Assembly: GCA_037349105.1 (NCBI GenBank) | Contig: JAYJMM010000114.1 | Coordinates: 4,827,501-4,891,500, forward strand | Length of the DNA: 64,000 nt | Direction: 5' to 3' | DNA from: Limnomonas spitsbergensis | Lineage: Eukaryota; Chlorophyta; Chlorophyceae; Chlamydomonadales | Part shown: in pieces, positions 23,801 through 35,800 of the stretch | Numbering within the stretch: position 1 is the stretch's first letter | Layout: every line of letters begins with the position of its first letter | Translations under genes and position numbers: made by a program | Notes under the pieces: generated by a model | What the model saw: the letters and a program-made list of their open reading frames with translations, nothing else | Database searches by the model: none | What the model was told of the DNA's origin: nothing

Positions 23801-26800
23801 AGAAGGGCATGTGGAAGGTGCAGAGAGCACGTTGCGGGCGAAACTTGCACTAATTGCGCAGGAAGGCGCAGATAGAAGGTGGCAGGCTAGACGCCTCATA
23901 ACCTGCGGACAGAGCTAGACGTGAGGACAGGGGTAGGGAGAACGTAGAAGGCGAAACTAGCACCAGGGCATGCCATCAGGTGTGGCGCCATCCTCCATGA
24001 AATAAATAAATAACAATTATTAAATAAATAAATAACAAATGTCGTAGATTCGAATTGCCTTCCCTCATCATTAACGTTGTATATGGGTGGGGGCCTCATT
24101 AAAATACCTCTCCTCGCCATGTCAACACCAGTTTCAGTCGTGGATCTAGAGTTTTGGTCCATATTTTTGCCTGAGGGAAGCATTAAATGAGCAGATAAAA
24201 TGTTACCCGAGGGAAGGCAATTCAAATCTACAGTACCGGTAGGCTAACAATTTAAACTCCTGTCAACTTCAGGCATGCAATTAGGTGCTGACTGCATTAA
24301 GCCCCTCCCCTTCAACCCCATCCATCAACTTGCGTACAGCACCAGCCCTTCCCCATCCACCCCGCCCCACACTTTGCTTACAGCACCAGAACCCGCCCCT
24401 CACCTTGCGTAAAGCGCCAGGACCTCCCTGCCGGTCAGCACCGGGGGCAGGCCCTCAAACTGCGGGCAGTAGCCCAGCAGCTGCCGAGCAGCTTCTCGGT
24501 GCGTCACCACGCTGGTCCCGCCGAGGAGCGCGTCGCCGCCGCTGCCGGGATCGGGGGCCTCTTCGCCGGTCAGCACTTTGAACGTTGACGTTTTGCCTGG
24601 GTCGATGGGGGCAGAACGGACAAGCAGTCGGGGTTTCAGGGTCGGGGGGCAAAACAGCTAAGCAATAAACGGTTTTGCCTGGGTCGATGGGGGCAAAACG
24701 GTTTAGCAGTCGGGGTTTCAGGGTCACAGGATACAGGTTCAGGGTTCCAGGTTGATTGCATAGGGCTGAAGATGACGGTGGTAGATTTTTTTAGGGGGGG
24801 GTCTCGGGTGGTTTCGTAAGCCGCAGATGCCGCAGGTCGTTGGCCCTCTTGCCCACAGGCACTTTGAACGTCGAGGTCGAGCCTTTTAATGCAGTGGCCA
24901 TGAAAGGTCTGAGAGACAGTTCGAGGTCTGAGAAACAAACTGCCAGCCAGCGGAGGTCTGGCGCACACCGAAGTAAACAGCTGGCCCGCCCCTCTCCACC
25001 ATGGGGGCCCAGGGGCCACGGTCCCAGGTGGGGGTTCCGGAGCAAAACCTCCAGCCAGCAGACTTTCACTGCCTTGCTCCATCTCATGTTGCCTTCTTTA
25101 GGGCTTGGGATAAAGGGTCTAGGGTGAAGGGTAATGAGAAAACCCTCAACGCCCAAACCCTAAACCGTGCAAGTTTAACCCTACACCCTGGAACACATTC
25201 ACCTGCTCCATTGACCCCCAGCAACCCAAAGCACTCCCCGGGCTGTACGCCCAGCCATATGCCTTGCACCGCCTTGACCGGCTTGCCGAGAGGGCCCCTC
25301 GGCCAATAGCTTTTGTGCACATCTCGAAGCAGGACCTAGCGGCAAGGGTGGAGGGTTTAGGTTAGGGTTTGGCCAATAGCTCTTGTGCACATCTTGAAGC
25401 AGGACCTAGCAGCAAGGGTGAAGGGTTAAGGTTAGGGTTTGGCCAAAAGCTCTTGTGCACAACTCGGAGCAACACCTAGCAGCAAGCACGGGAGACAAAG
25501 CAGGCTGTGCAATCAGATTTTTGATAGAAAACTAAAATACCTGGATATGCTTTTCATCTGTAGAGAAAGTTGGTAAACATTAGAAACGAAAACACATCAC
25601 AGGTTTTTTAGTCGTCAATTAAGATGAGGGAGACAGGCCTCCCTCCCCTTAACAGCCCCTCTTGCTATGAGGGGCAGGTGTCCTGGTTTAATGTTCCAGG
25701 TTCAGGGTTTTGAAGTGTTAAGGTTTCATCGTAACCTCTATCAAATCAATTGCTGCCTTTTTCTTAAATGCATTTAAGCTCCAGTTAGGCTACATCACAG
25801 CCTGCGGCCGAGAGGAGGAGGGCTGGTGCAGCAAGGTGCCTGCTGCCAAGGCCCGCGGCTGTTGGCCATCCCTCAGGCTTGATCCCTTTCAGCCCAGCGG
25901 CGGCTGCCCAATGGGCCTGCCCAAGGTGTGGGGTCTGGTGCACAACGAGATGAACACAGCACACGCCCGGCAGGCACACTTGCTTCTACATCACGGGTTT
26001 TACACCCCGTGTGCAGTAGCTCCCTCCCTCGATCCATGCCACCTCGCGTGCTTGATCCCTTTCTATATGCCATTTTGTGACAGTTTTTCATTTACGCACC
26101 ATACCGTGCAAGTGTCTGGCAGAGACACACAGTGCATCTGCATCTCAGCCCTCATTCACCCGCTCTGCTACCGCTTCCTCAATCCACGCCACCTCGCGCT
26201 GCATCCCAAGTGTTTTTCCTTTATAGCAATACTGTTGGCGGCCTTTCATATATACCATACTGCAACAGCTTCCGCAATCCATGCCACCTCCCGTGTGTGA
26301 TTCCTATGCAGAGCCATTTGGGGGGGCCATTTGGGGGCCATTGGGGGCCATTGGGGGCCATTTCTCTGTACGGTACTGCATACCTGGCTGCTGTTGCGCT
26401 GCCCCGACCTGACAGCTTGCCTCTCCGCCACGACGTCAGCGTCCAGCGTGTTCTGCTCCTCGCCCGGTGCCAGCAAAGGGATCCTGAGTGTCATCAAAAT
26501 CAAATGCAGGTACCGGTACATCAAGACGGGAAAATAATGACTTGGGGGAGGTGCATGAGGGAGGCCCATGAGGGCGCATGGGAGGCACATGGGGGCACCC
26601 AGACCGGGGTCCGGATCATGTCCAGCGCGCTCTGCTCCTGATCTAGAGCCAGCAGAGGAATCCGAGAGCCGTACAAATACATACCGGTACATCAAAACGG
26701 CAAAAAACCCACTGGGGGGCTCAATTGGGGGGTCCATGTGGGGGGCCAAAGAGAAGTGCCCATGTGGGGGGCCCATGTGGGGTCCATGTGGGGGTCCATG

Positions 26801-29800
26801 TGGGGGGCCCATGTGGGATCCATGTGGGGCGCCCGTGTGGGGGGTCCATGTGGGGTCCATGTGGGGGTCCATGTGGGGGGCCCATGTGGGATCCATGTGG
26901 GGGGCCCATGTGGGATCCATGTGGGGCGCCCGTGTGGGGGCCTGGGGGGCCCATGTGGGGTCCATGTGGGGCGCCCGTGTGGAGGCCCACGTGGGGGCCC
27001 ATGAGGGCGCATGGGAGGCACATGGGGGCACCCAGACCAGGGTCCAGCTCAAGTCCAGCGCGCTCTGCTCCTGGCTTTGAGTCAGCAAAGGGATCCTGAG
27101 GACCGTACAAATAAGTACCGGTACATCAAAACGGCAACAACAACCACTGGGGGGGCTCATGAGGGGGGCCCATAAGAGCACCAGGACCAGGGTCCAGCTC
27201 TAGTCCAGTCCTGAAGACAAAATCCAAAGACTCAACACTGAACCAAAAACTGTATCGGTATAGGCGACATGACACAATCAGGGCTTTTTAAATTGGCGTT
27301 AAAAACTTCAGGTTTTGCAACCCATATTTCATCAAGAACAAGAAGTAGTGTACTGGTACCTCACGATGCCGTCATCCCTGTCCTCCTCCGTAACCCATCC
27401 AGAACAAAAAGGTATGTACCGGCACCTTCCGCAGTCATCCCCGTCCTTAACCCTAACCCTATACCCTAAACCCCTTACTCTAACCCTTAACCCTACTGCC
27501 CAACCCAGGACCCTTGACTCATCCAGAATACAAAGTTAGTATACCAGCACCTTACGCCGCCATCCTCCTTGTCCTTAACCCTGAACCCTACACCCCAACC
27601 CAGAACCCTCAACCCAGCAAGAACAAGAGTGAGTATACCCTCACCTTCCGCAGTTCCGTCGCCATCCTCCTTGTCCTGAACCCTAATCCCTACACCCCAA
27701 CCCAGAACCCAGAACCCAGCCAGACTAAGAGTGAGTATACCCTCACCTTCCGGAGTTCCGCCGCCATCCTCCTTGTCCTGAACCCTAATCCCTACACGCC
27801 AACCCAGAACCCAGAACCCAGCCAGACTAAGAGGAAGCATACCAGCACCTTATGACACCGTCATCCCCGTCCTTTTCCCATCACCCCACACCCATCCAGA
27901 AAAATACGAAATATACCACAACCTCGCGACACGGCATCCCCCTCGTAAACTTGTAACCCCGGACCCTAACCGCTCATCCCTACACCCCATCAAGAAAAAG
28001 TAATAAATTGGTACCTCACGATGCCGTCATCCCCGTCCCCATCCTATCCCCTAACCCCAAGCCCTCAACCCATCAAGAGCATGACACAATATACCCCGGT
28101 ACCTCACGACGCCATCATCCCCGTCCCCGCTGCTTTCAGAAGATTCCTGGGCGCGGCCCGAGGCGTGCGGCCTGGCGAACCTGTGGCAGATCCATGTCCA
28201 TACGGCCACTGACAGGCCAGACTCCAGCAGGAGCAACAGGGTGAAGTATGCAACACCCTGCATAGATAGTGGATAGCAATAAGGGTGTAGTACGCAGTAA
28301 CACCCTGGACAGGGGTGGGAAATCAATCCGAGTGAAGTACGCAACACCCTGCAGAGGTAGTGGACAGCAATTAGGGTGTAGTACGCAACACCCTGGGCAG
28401 GGAATGGAAATCAATCAGGATGAAGTACGCAACACCCTGCAGCGGCCGTGGATAGCAACAGGGTGAAGCAGGCAAGAACCTGCAGCGGTGGTGGATAGCA
28501 ACTAGACGTCACCCTGGACAGGGAGTGGATAGCAATAAAAGTGAAGTATGCAACACCCCGGAAAGAGAGTGACCATCATGTCCGGTGATGTACACAACAC
28601 CCAGCGGCAGTGGTGTAAAGCAACAGGGTGTACAACGCAACACCCTGGAAAAATAGTGAGTAGCAACAGGGTGTACTACGCAACACCTGGGAAAATGACG
28701 CAATGCATCTGGGCTGGATGAGAAATACACCTCATGACGTCATCATGACGTATTTTACCTCCAGGCTGGCGAGAACGCCACGCTCTGCCTCTTGTTGCTT
28801 ATTTAACCGAACATCACAACACTTTTGGCGGGCAAGGAAATTTTTTTGACTCCCCGCGCTTACTTCCACAGGACAGCTGCTCCCCTAAGGTTTCCAGGGG
28901 GGAATAGCGCACTTGTTGATTTCAATATATTCAATACCGTACCGGTATATAAATACATAACTAAAGAACTCATCCGTGCCAGTTCCATGCCCAACTAATT
29001 AGTTATATTATATAACCTTATATTGAAACGGTACCGGTATTAAAAAAACGGGGCCCGAAACCTGCCATCACTATCCATCATAGCACTTTGCCGGGCTGTT
29101 GGGCGGCCAGCACTGGGCCCATGGGAAAACAAATTCCGATCTGCCTACAGCCGAAGGTCCTTGGGCTTGTTGCACCATGCCCCCCATGCTGCGGGCTGAG
29201 TTGTAGCAGAGTTGTAGCTGAAACACGCCCTAACTCACCTGGCAGGTCATGTGCGCCAGAGGACGGCCCGAGACGTCCCAGCCAAAAGGATCCTTCTTAG
29301 GCCCAAACGGATGCAGCAGCGGATAGGCCCCCGACCCTGGGCCCAATATGCAGGCTCAAGCTATGGCAGCGGCATGTAGCCTCCCAACCCTGAATCCCTC
29401 AACCTAACTCACCTGGCAGGTCATGAGCGCTAGAGGATGGCCAAAGACATCCCGGGCGAAAGGACCCTCCTTAGGCCTGAACAGAACAGCGGCGGATAGG
29501 CCCTCGACCCTGAACCCTAACTCACGTGGCAAATCATGTGCGCCAGCAGGGGTCTACAATGGGGTCTGGGAACTGACCAGTTTAGCCAGGCACTTTTTCC
29601 CCCTCTCCGTTTTTTTTCCCGAGCCGGAGTCATCTGTTTTTTCCGTCCGGTTTTCTGAAACAGTGTGAAAAGTGTGATTTTTTCTTCCCGCTCATTACAA
29701 ACTGTTCGATCTTCTCTAGTCTCAAAAGACACTCCTAGACACAAACCTGCACACACACATAACTACAGCTTCTCCTCCTCTTTTGGAGCTGTCGGAAGAG

Positions 29801-32800
29801 GTAGGGAATCGAGGGCGTATATCAGGCTTTCAAGGTGCCGTCTGCCTGAGGCAAGATCGCCAGCGAGACGAGAGAGGAGGCTGTTTCGGCTGGGGCTGTT
29901 TCGTCTTTTTCGGCTGGGGCGGTTTCGGTGAGGTCGATCTGAACCTCGACTTCGAGACGTTGCTCCTCGACTTCGAGACGTGGCTAGCTCCTTCGCTTTG
30001 TCTACAACCACATGCCGAAGTTGAAGGGTTGGCTAGCAGACGACAACCGCTCTCTAGAACCACTAGCCATTATGGCGTGCTGAGAGAATGTTCAAGGGAA
30101 TACACATGGAACAGCCGGGGAGAATAAGAGCCGGATGAGAGTTTGTGGGCCTCCGGCCCCAAGTCACGACAGCCGGAGAACATTCATACTTTCCCCTTTT
30201 TTTCCGGCTTCGCCGTAACCCCCCTCTCGCTTTTCCCCGACTTTTTTTCTTTTGTCCAATTCTGTCCGGGAACCGGCCGGTTTGTAGAGCCCTGTGCGCC
30301 AGAGGACGGCCAGAGACGTCCCAGTCAAAACAAAAGGACCTTTCATAGGCCCAAAAGGAGGCAGTGGCGGATAGGCCCCCGACCCTTAACCCTAATTCAC
30401 CTGGCAGATCATGTGCGCCAAAGGACGGCCAGAGACGTCCCAGTCAAACGGACCCTTCTTAGGCCCAAAAGGAGGCAGCGGAACGCCCCCTGGAGCGGTC
30501 TGCGCAATGGCGGAGACGCCCGACGCGAAGCAGTAGTGCGGCGAAACGGCCAGCAGCGCTGCCTTGGCTGCGGCATTGATCCGGATGAGGCGAGGCGGCC
30601 GGATGAACATTATGATCAGGTCGAAGATCCACTGCAAGGGTGGTTCATGGTTAAAGATTAAGGGTTCAGGATTGAGGGCTAAGGATTGAGGGTTAAGGAT
30701 TGAGGGTTAAGGATTGAGGGTTAAGGATTGAGGGTTAAGGATTGAGGTTTAAGGATTGAGGGTTAAGGATTGAGAGTTGAGGATTGAGGGTTAAGGATTG
30801 AGGGTTAAGGATTGAGGGTTCAGGATTGAGGGTTCAGGATTGAGGGTTAATGATTCAGGGTTCAGGATTGAGAGTTGAGGATTGAGGGTTCAGGATTGAG
30901 GGTTCAGGATTGAGGGTTCAAGATTGAGGGTTAAGGATTGAGGGTTCAGGATTGAGGGTTGAGGATTGAGGGTTAAGGATTGAGAGTTGAGGATTGAAGG
31001 TTCAGGATTGAGGGTTCAGGATTGAGATTTGAGGATTGAGGGTTCAGGATTGAGAGTTGAGGATTGAGGGTTCAGGATTGAGGGTTGAGGATTGAGGGTT
31101 AAGGGTTGAGGGTTAAGGATTGAGGGTTCAGGATTGAGGGTTCAGGATTGAGGGTTGAGGATTGAGGGTTCAGGATTGAGGGTTCAGGATTGAGGGTTCA
31201 GGATTGAGGGTTCAGGATTGAGGGTTCAGGGTTGAGGGTTAAGGATTGAGGGTTCAGGATTGAGGGTTCAGGATTGAGGGTTCAGGATTGAGGGTTCAGG
31301 ATTGAGGGTTCACGATTGAGGGTTCAGGATTGAGGGTTCAGGATTGAGGGTTCAGGGTTGAGGGTTAAGGATTGAGGGTTCAGGATTGAGGGTTCAGGAT
31401 TGAGGGTTCAGGATTGAGGGTTCAGGATTGAGGGTTCAGGATTGAGGGTTCAGGATTGAGGGTTCAGGATTGAGGGTTCAGGATTGAGGGTTCAGGATTG
31501 AGGGTTCAGGATTGAGGGTTCAGGATTGAGGGTTCAGGATTGAGGGTTCAAGATTGAGGGTTCAGGATTGAGGGTTCAGGATTGAGGGTTCAGGATTGAG
31601 GGTTCAGGATTGAGGGTTCAGGATTGAGGGTTCAGGATTGAGGGTTCAGGATTCAGGGTTCAGGATTGAGGGTTTAAGATAGAGAAAAAAACGGGAAGAG
31701 GGAATAAGAAACCCTCATTTAGTCGAAGATCCACTGCAAGGGTTGTGCTAGGTTCAGCAATTCAAGTTCTCAGGTTCAATCACTCAGGCCAGGATCCAGT
31801 GAAAAACGGGAAAAATAAATTCTGAACCCTGATCTCGTCAAAATATCTGCTGCTAGGGTTGTTCAGGGTCCAGGATTTGGAGGGTTTGAGCCTTTCAAGC
31901 TAGGATTGCGTCGAAAAAGTAACGAGGAAATCTTGAACCCCGATGCAGTCCACTGCAAAGGTTTTGTTCCGAGGGTTGGAGGTTCAGGGTTGAAAGATGG
32001 CCTTTCAGAGCAGGATTCTGAAAAGGATTCTGAAAAGGAGTCTGAAAAAACGGAAAGTAGAAATCGTGAACCCTGATGCAGACAAAGATCCACTGCAAGG
32101 GTTTTGGTCTGAGAATTAAAGATTCAGGGTGGCTTTCGACCGAATCCTGCCTTGTACAAGGGCCTGCCATGTAACAGGGCAGGATTACAGGGCCGGCCCT
32201 GTAAGAGGGCCGGCCCTATAACAGGGCAGAGTTGGGTCGAAAACGAACGAGGGAATATTGGACCCTGATGCAGTCAAAGATCCAATGCTGGTGCACAGGG
32301 CAACATTCGATCAGAGACAGAGTGAGAGACGATGGGATTTCCCATTTTTCCATCATATCAGAATGTATTTTAATGCCCTCCGCTGCTCCCTTTCAGCTCT
32401 GCCATGGCCTGCAGCTGGTTGGGCCCCATTCCACAGCCCTGCTGCTTGGGTCTCCGGATTAAGGCCAGCCAATGCCTGGCCCCAGAGGAGGCCCAGCCGG
32501 CCAAGCAGCAGCCCGACCCTGAACCCTTAACCCAGCCGGCCCAGTGGCAGCCCGACCCTAAACTATTTTCCCAGTCGGCCCAGCGGCAGCCCGACCCAAA
32601 TCCCTAAACCCAGTCGGCCCAGTGATGCGTGGCCAATTAAAAGACTCTTAAAGCAGTTATGGTGTACATATAAGACATCCAGGGGTCAACAAGGAAACAA
32701 GGCAACCGCACGAGAGAGTCTCCCAATGCAAGGATGTCACAAATGACGAGGGTGGGGCAAAGGGAATTTACATAGGTCAAGCTAAAACTCGGGCTTGGCG

Positions 32801-35800
32801 CACACATTCTGCTAGGAAACCATTCCACACACTCCACTAGGAAAATATTCCACACACTCCACACACTCCACACACTCCACTAGGAAAATAATCCACACAC
32901 TCCACACACTCCACTAGGGAACCAGTCCATCATCATGGGGTTGGCAGGGCCTGCCCTATAGAAAAAACGGGCCACTTACCAAGGTCTGGTGCATCAACGG
33001 GGGTAGGGAGCGCCAAGCCCCAAGCATTTGAAGAGTTAATACAAAGTGCTCGAATAAACGTCTCTGATCTGATGAAACGAGTCCATCAGTTTCGGCTCTT
33101 CGGTCCCTCCAAGACAATGCCCTCTGTCGCTGCTGCTCATCGCGGCACCCCCCCTCCACACAAAATCAACCGACGGCAAAGGCGGACTTCTCTGCCGATG
33201 CTGCTTACAATGGTCAGGTATCCCAAAACTGCACATTGTGGTCCTAATCATGCAGCACACCTGGGTCCTAATATCCCAGTATGCAGGATACTACACCATC
33301 CCCAACACTTGACGTTGACGCTGCCTACTGAGGTTAGGTATGCTAGTGCTGCACCCGTGGGAACAGATCAGCCCCAACCCCAACACTTGACGTTGACGCT
33401 GCCTACTGAGGTTAGGTATGCTAGTGCTGCACCCGTGGGAACAGATCAGCCCCAACCCCAACACTTGACCTCGATGCTGCTCACCGTGGCCAGGTATCCG
33501 AGGTATCCCACCATGAAGTAAATGGTGTTCATGCGCTGTAACGCCACCATCTCATCCTGCGACAGGGTGGGTGGGGGGAGAGGGCGGGACAAATTTATGA
33601 TAAGGACAAAACACGAATCTGAGGTATGGCTGTTTGGGTTCATCGGCTCCTTTAAAACCTGAGCAAAACCCTTCACCCTTAACCCCAAAACCTGAGCAAA
33701 AGCGCTGCTCGCAATACGTCACCCCCATAGCGGAGCCAAGCAAAAGGCACACATGCCGTAAACGCGTGTTGTACAATTCTTTTCGCACAGCAGTACACAT
33801 CGTGTAGTTTACAGTATGGTAATATGCGCTACGGTATGCACATGCACGTGCGCGTGCGCGTGCCCAACATGCCCAGCACTAGGGCCTGTCCAACACTAGG
33901 TCACCCCCAACATAAGGGCCTGTCCAACACGAGGTCACCCCCAACATAAGGGCCTGCCCAACACGAGAACCTGCCCCGCACCTGGAATGGTAGCTGCAGC
34001 AGGTACGTGGCAGGCAGGCCTGCCACGCCCAGCCCCGCCAGCATCGCGGCCGCTGCCGCCAGCCGGCTGCCACTGTACTGCGGCAGCTGGTACGCCGCCA
34101 TGAGCAGTACAATGCCCATGCAGGGCACCGCGTACTGCAGGAGGTCCCAGGCCAAGGAGGAGGTCCAGAAGACCCAGGGGGGCGTGCCTGTGAGCGCCTG
34201 CAGGAGCTGGAAGCCACTGGTGCGCTCCCTATGGGGACAGGGAAAATAACGGGAGGGAGGGGGGGATTGGGGGGAGATAAGGCGGTGCGGGAAGAAAAAT
34301 CAAGGTGGTGTGTCGGGGGGGCGACCATGAGGGGCGTGCCTGTGAGAGCCTGCAGCAGATGAAATGCACTCGTGCGCTCCCTGCTGGACGGAGTTTAAGA
34401 CCGGGAGGGGGGAGGCGGGGAGATTGGGGGGAGATGAGGCGGTGCGGGACGAGAGGAACCAAGGTGGTGTGATTGTGTGTGGGGAGGGGGGAGGGGGCGT
34501 GCCTGTGAGCGCCTGCAACGGCTGAAAGCCACTGGTGCGCTCCCTATGGGGACGGGAGTAAAGAACGGGAGGGAGGGGGGGATTGGGGGGAGATAAGGCG
34601 GTGAGAGATGAGAACAATCAAGGTGGTGTGTGTGTGTGGGGGGGGGGGAGGCATGAGGGGGTGTGTCTGCGAGAGCCTGCAGCAGCTGAAAGGCACTCGT
34701 GCGCTCCCTGCCGGACAAAGTTAAAGACCGGGAGGGGGGGGGGATTGGGGGGAGATGAGGCGGTGCGGGACAAGAGGAATCAAGGTGGTGTGAGTGAGTG
34801 TGTGTGTGTGGGGGGGGGGCATGAGGGGCGTGCCTGTGAGCGCCTGCAGCAGCTGAAAGCCGCTGGTGCGCTCCCTGAGGGGTCGGGAGTAAGCGATGGG
34901 GGAGGTGGAGGATTTCGAGTTGAAGTGTGGAGGATGTGGAGGATGGCGGCAATCAAAAGTGTGTCTGCTTGTGTGGTTGTGTGTGTGTGTGTGGGGGGGG
35001 GGGGGCGTGAGGGGGGCAGGGCAACTTCAAGCTCATTGCACCAATCGCAGATGTTGGCGCGATGTATCAGCTGCAGTTTTTGCACACATCCATTACTTCA
35101 AACCGGCGGGGTGGGACGGGGACAGGCAGAGCGGGGCCAGATGAAGGGCAAGTAAGGTCTCGCAACACGCACCTGATCATCTGAACCACATACGAGGCCG
35201 TGCAAGACACGCAAAGCCTCGCAACACGCACCTGACCATCTGAACCGCAAAGGAACCGTGAGTGACACGCAAAGCCTCGCAACACGCACCTGACCATCTG
35301 AACCGCAAAGGAGGCCGTGAGCACGCTGGCGGCCAACGTCATGCACAGCGCAAGCATCAGTGAGGCCGCGCTCTGCTGCACGCGCACCACAGGCTCGGTG
35401 GAGAGGGGCGGTAGGGGCCAGCTGGAGACCTACGCAGGGAAATGCATAGGAGCTCTGGAGGATAAGCAAGATGAAGGAGAAGTATCTAAGGAAGCTCTGA
35501 ATATAATGGCAACTAAACATAATTGTAATATGTATATAATACATAATTGTAATATGTATATAATACATAATTGTAATATGTATTTAATACATAATTGCAA
35601 TATGTATATAATACATAATTGTAATATGTATATAATACATAATTGCAATATGTATATAATACATAATTGTAATATGTATATAATACATAATTGTAATGTG
35701 TATATAATACATAATTGTAATATGTATATAATACATAATTGTAATATGTATTTAATACATAATTGTAATACCGTACTGTCATTCTCATTTGGTGTCAATT

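Noticed and set aside
26568..27110. Gly/Pro-rich frames on both strands ([16 protein letters not shown])
   Set aside because: Minisatellite translation; the real coding exon nearby is 26384-26483.
28925..29055. AT-rich MITE bounded by ATACCGTACCGGTAT-like ends
   Set aside because: The accggt ends are palindromic and common across the window; flanks give no clear target duplication.
32975..33060. Possible extra ABCA exon ([20 protein letters not shown] with donor GTAAGT)
   Set aside because: Exons 17 and 18 already join in phase and match ABCA spacing; this stretch has no family similarity.
34800..35085. Separate small gene ([22 protein letters not shown])
   Set aside because: Lies at the outer end of the exon 16 ladder; no independent start or splice evidence.
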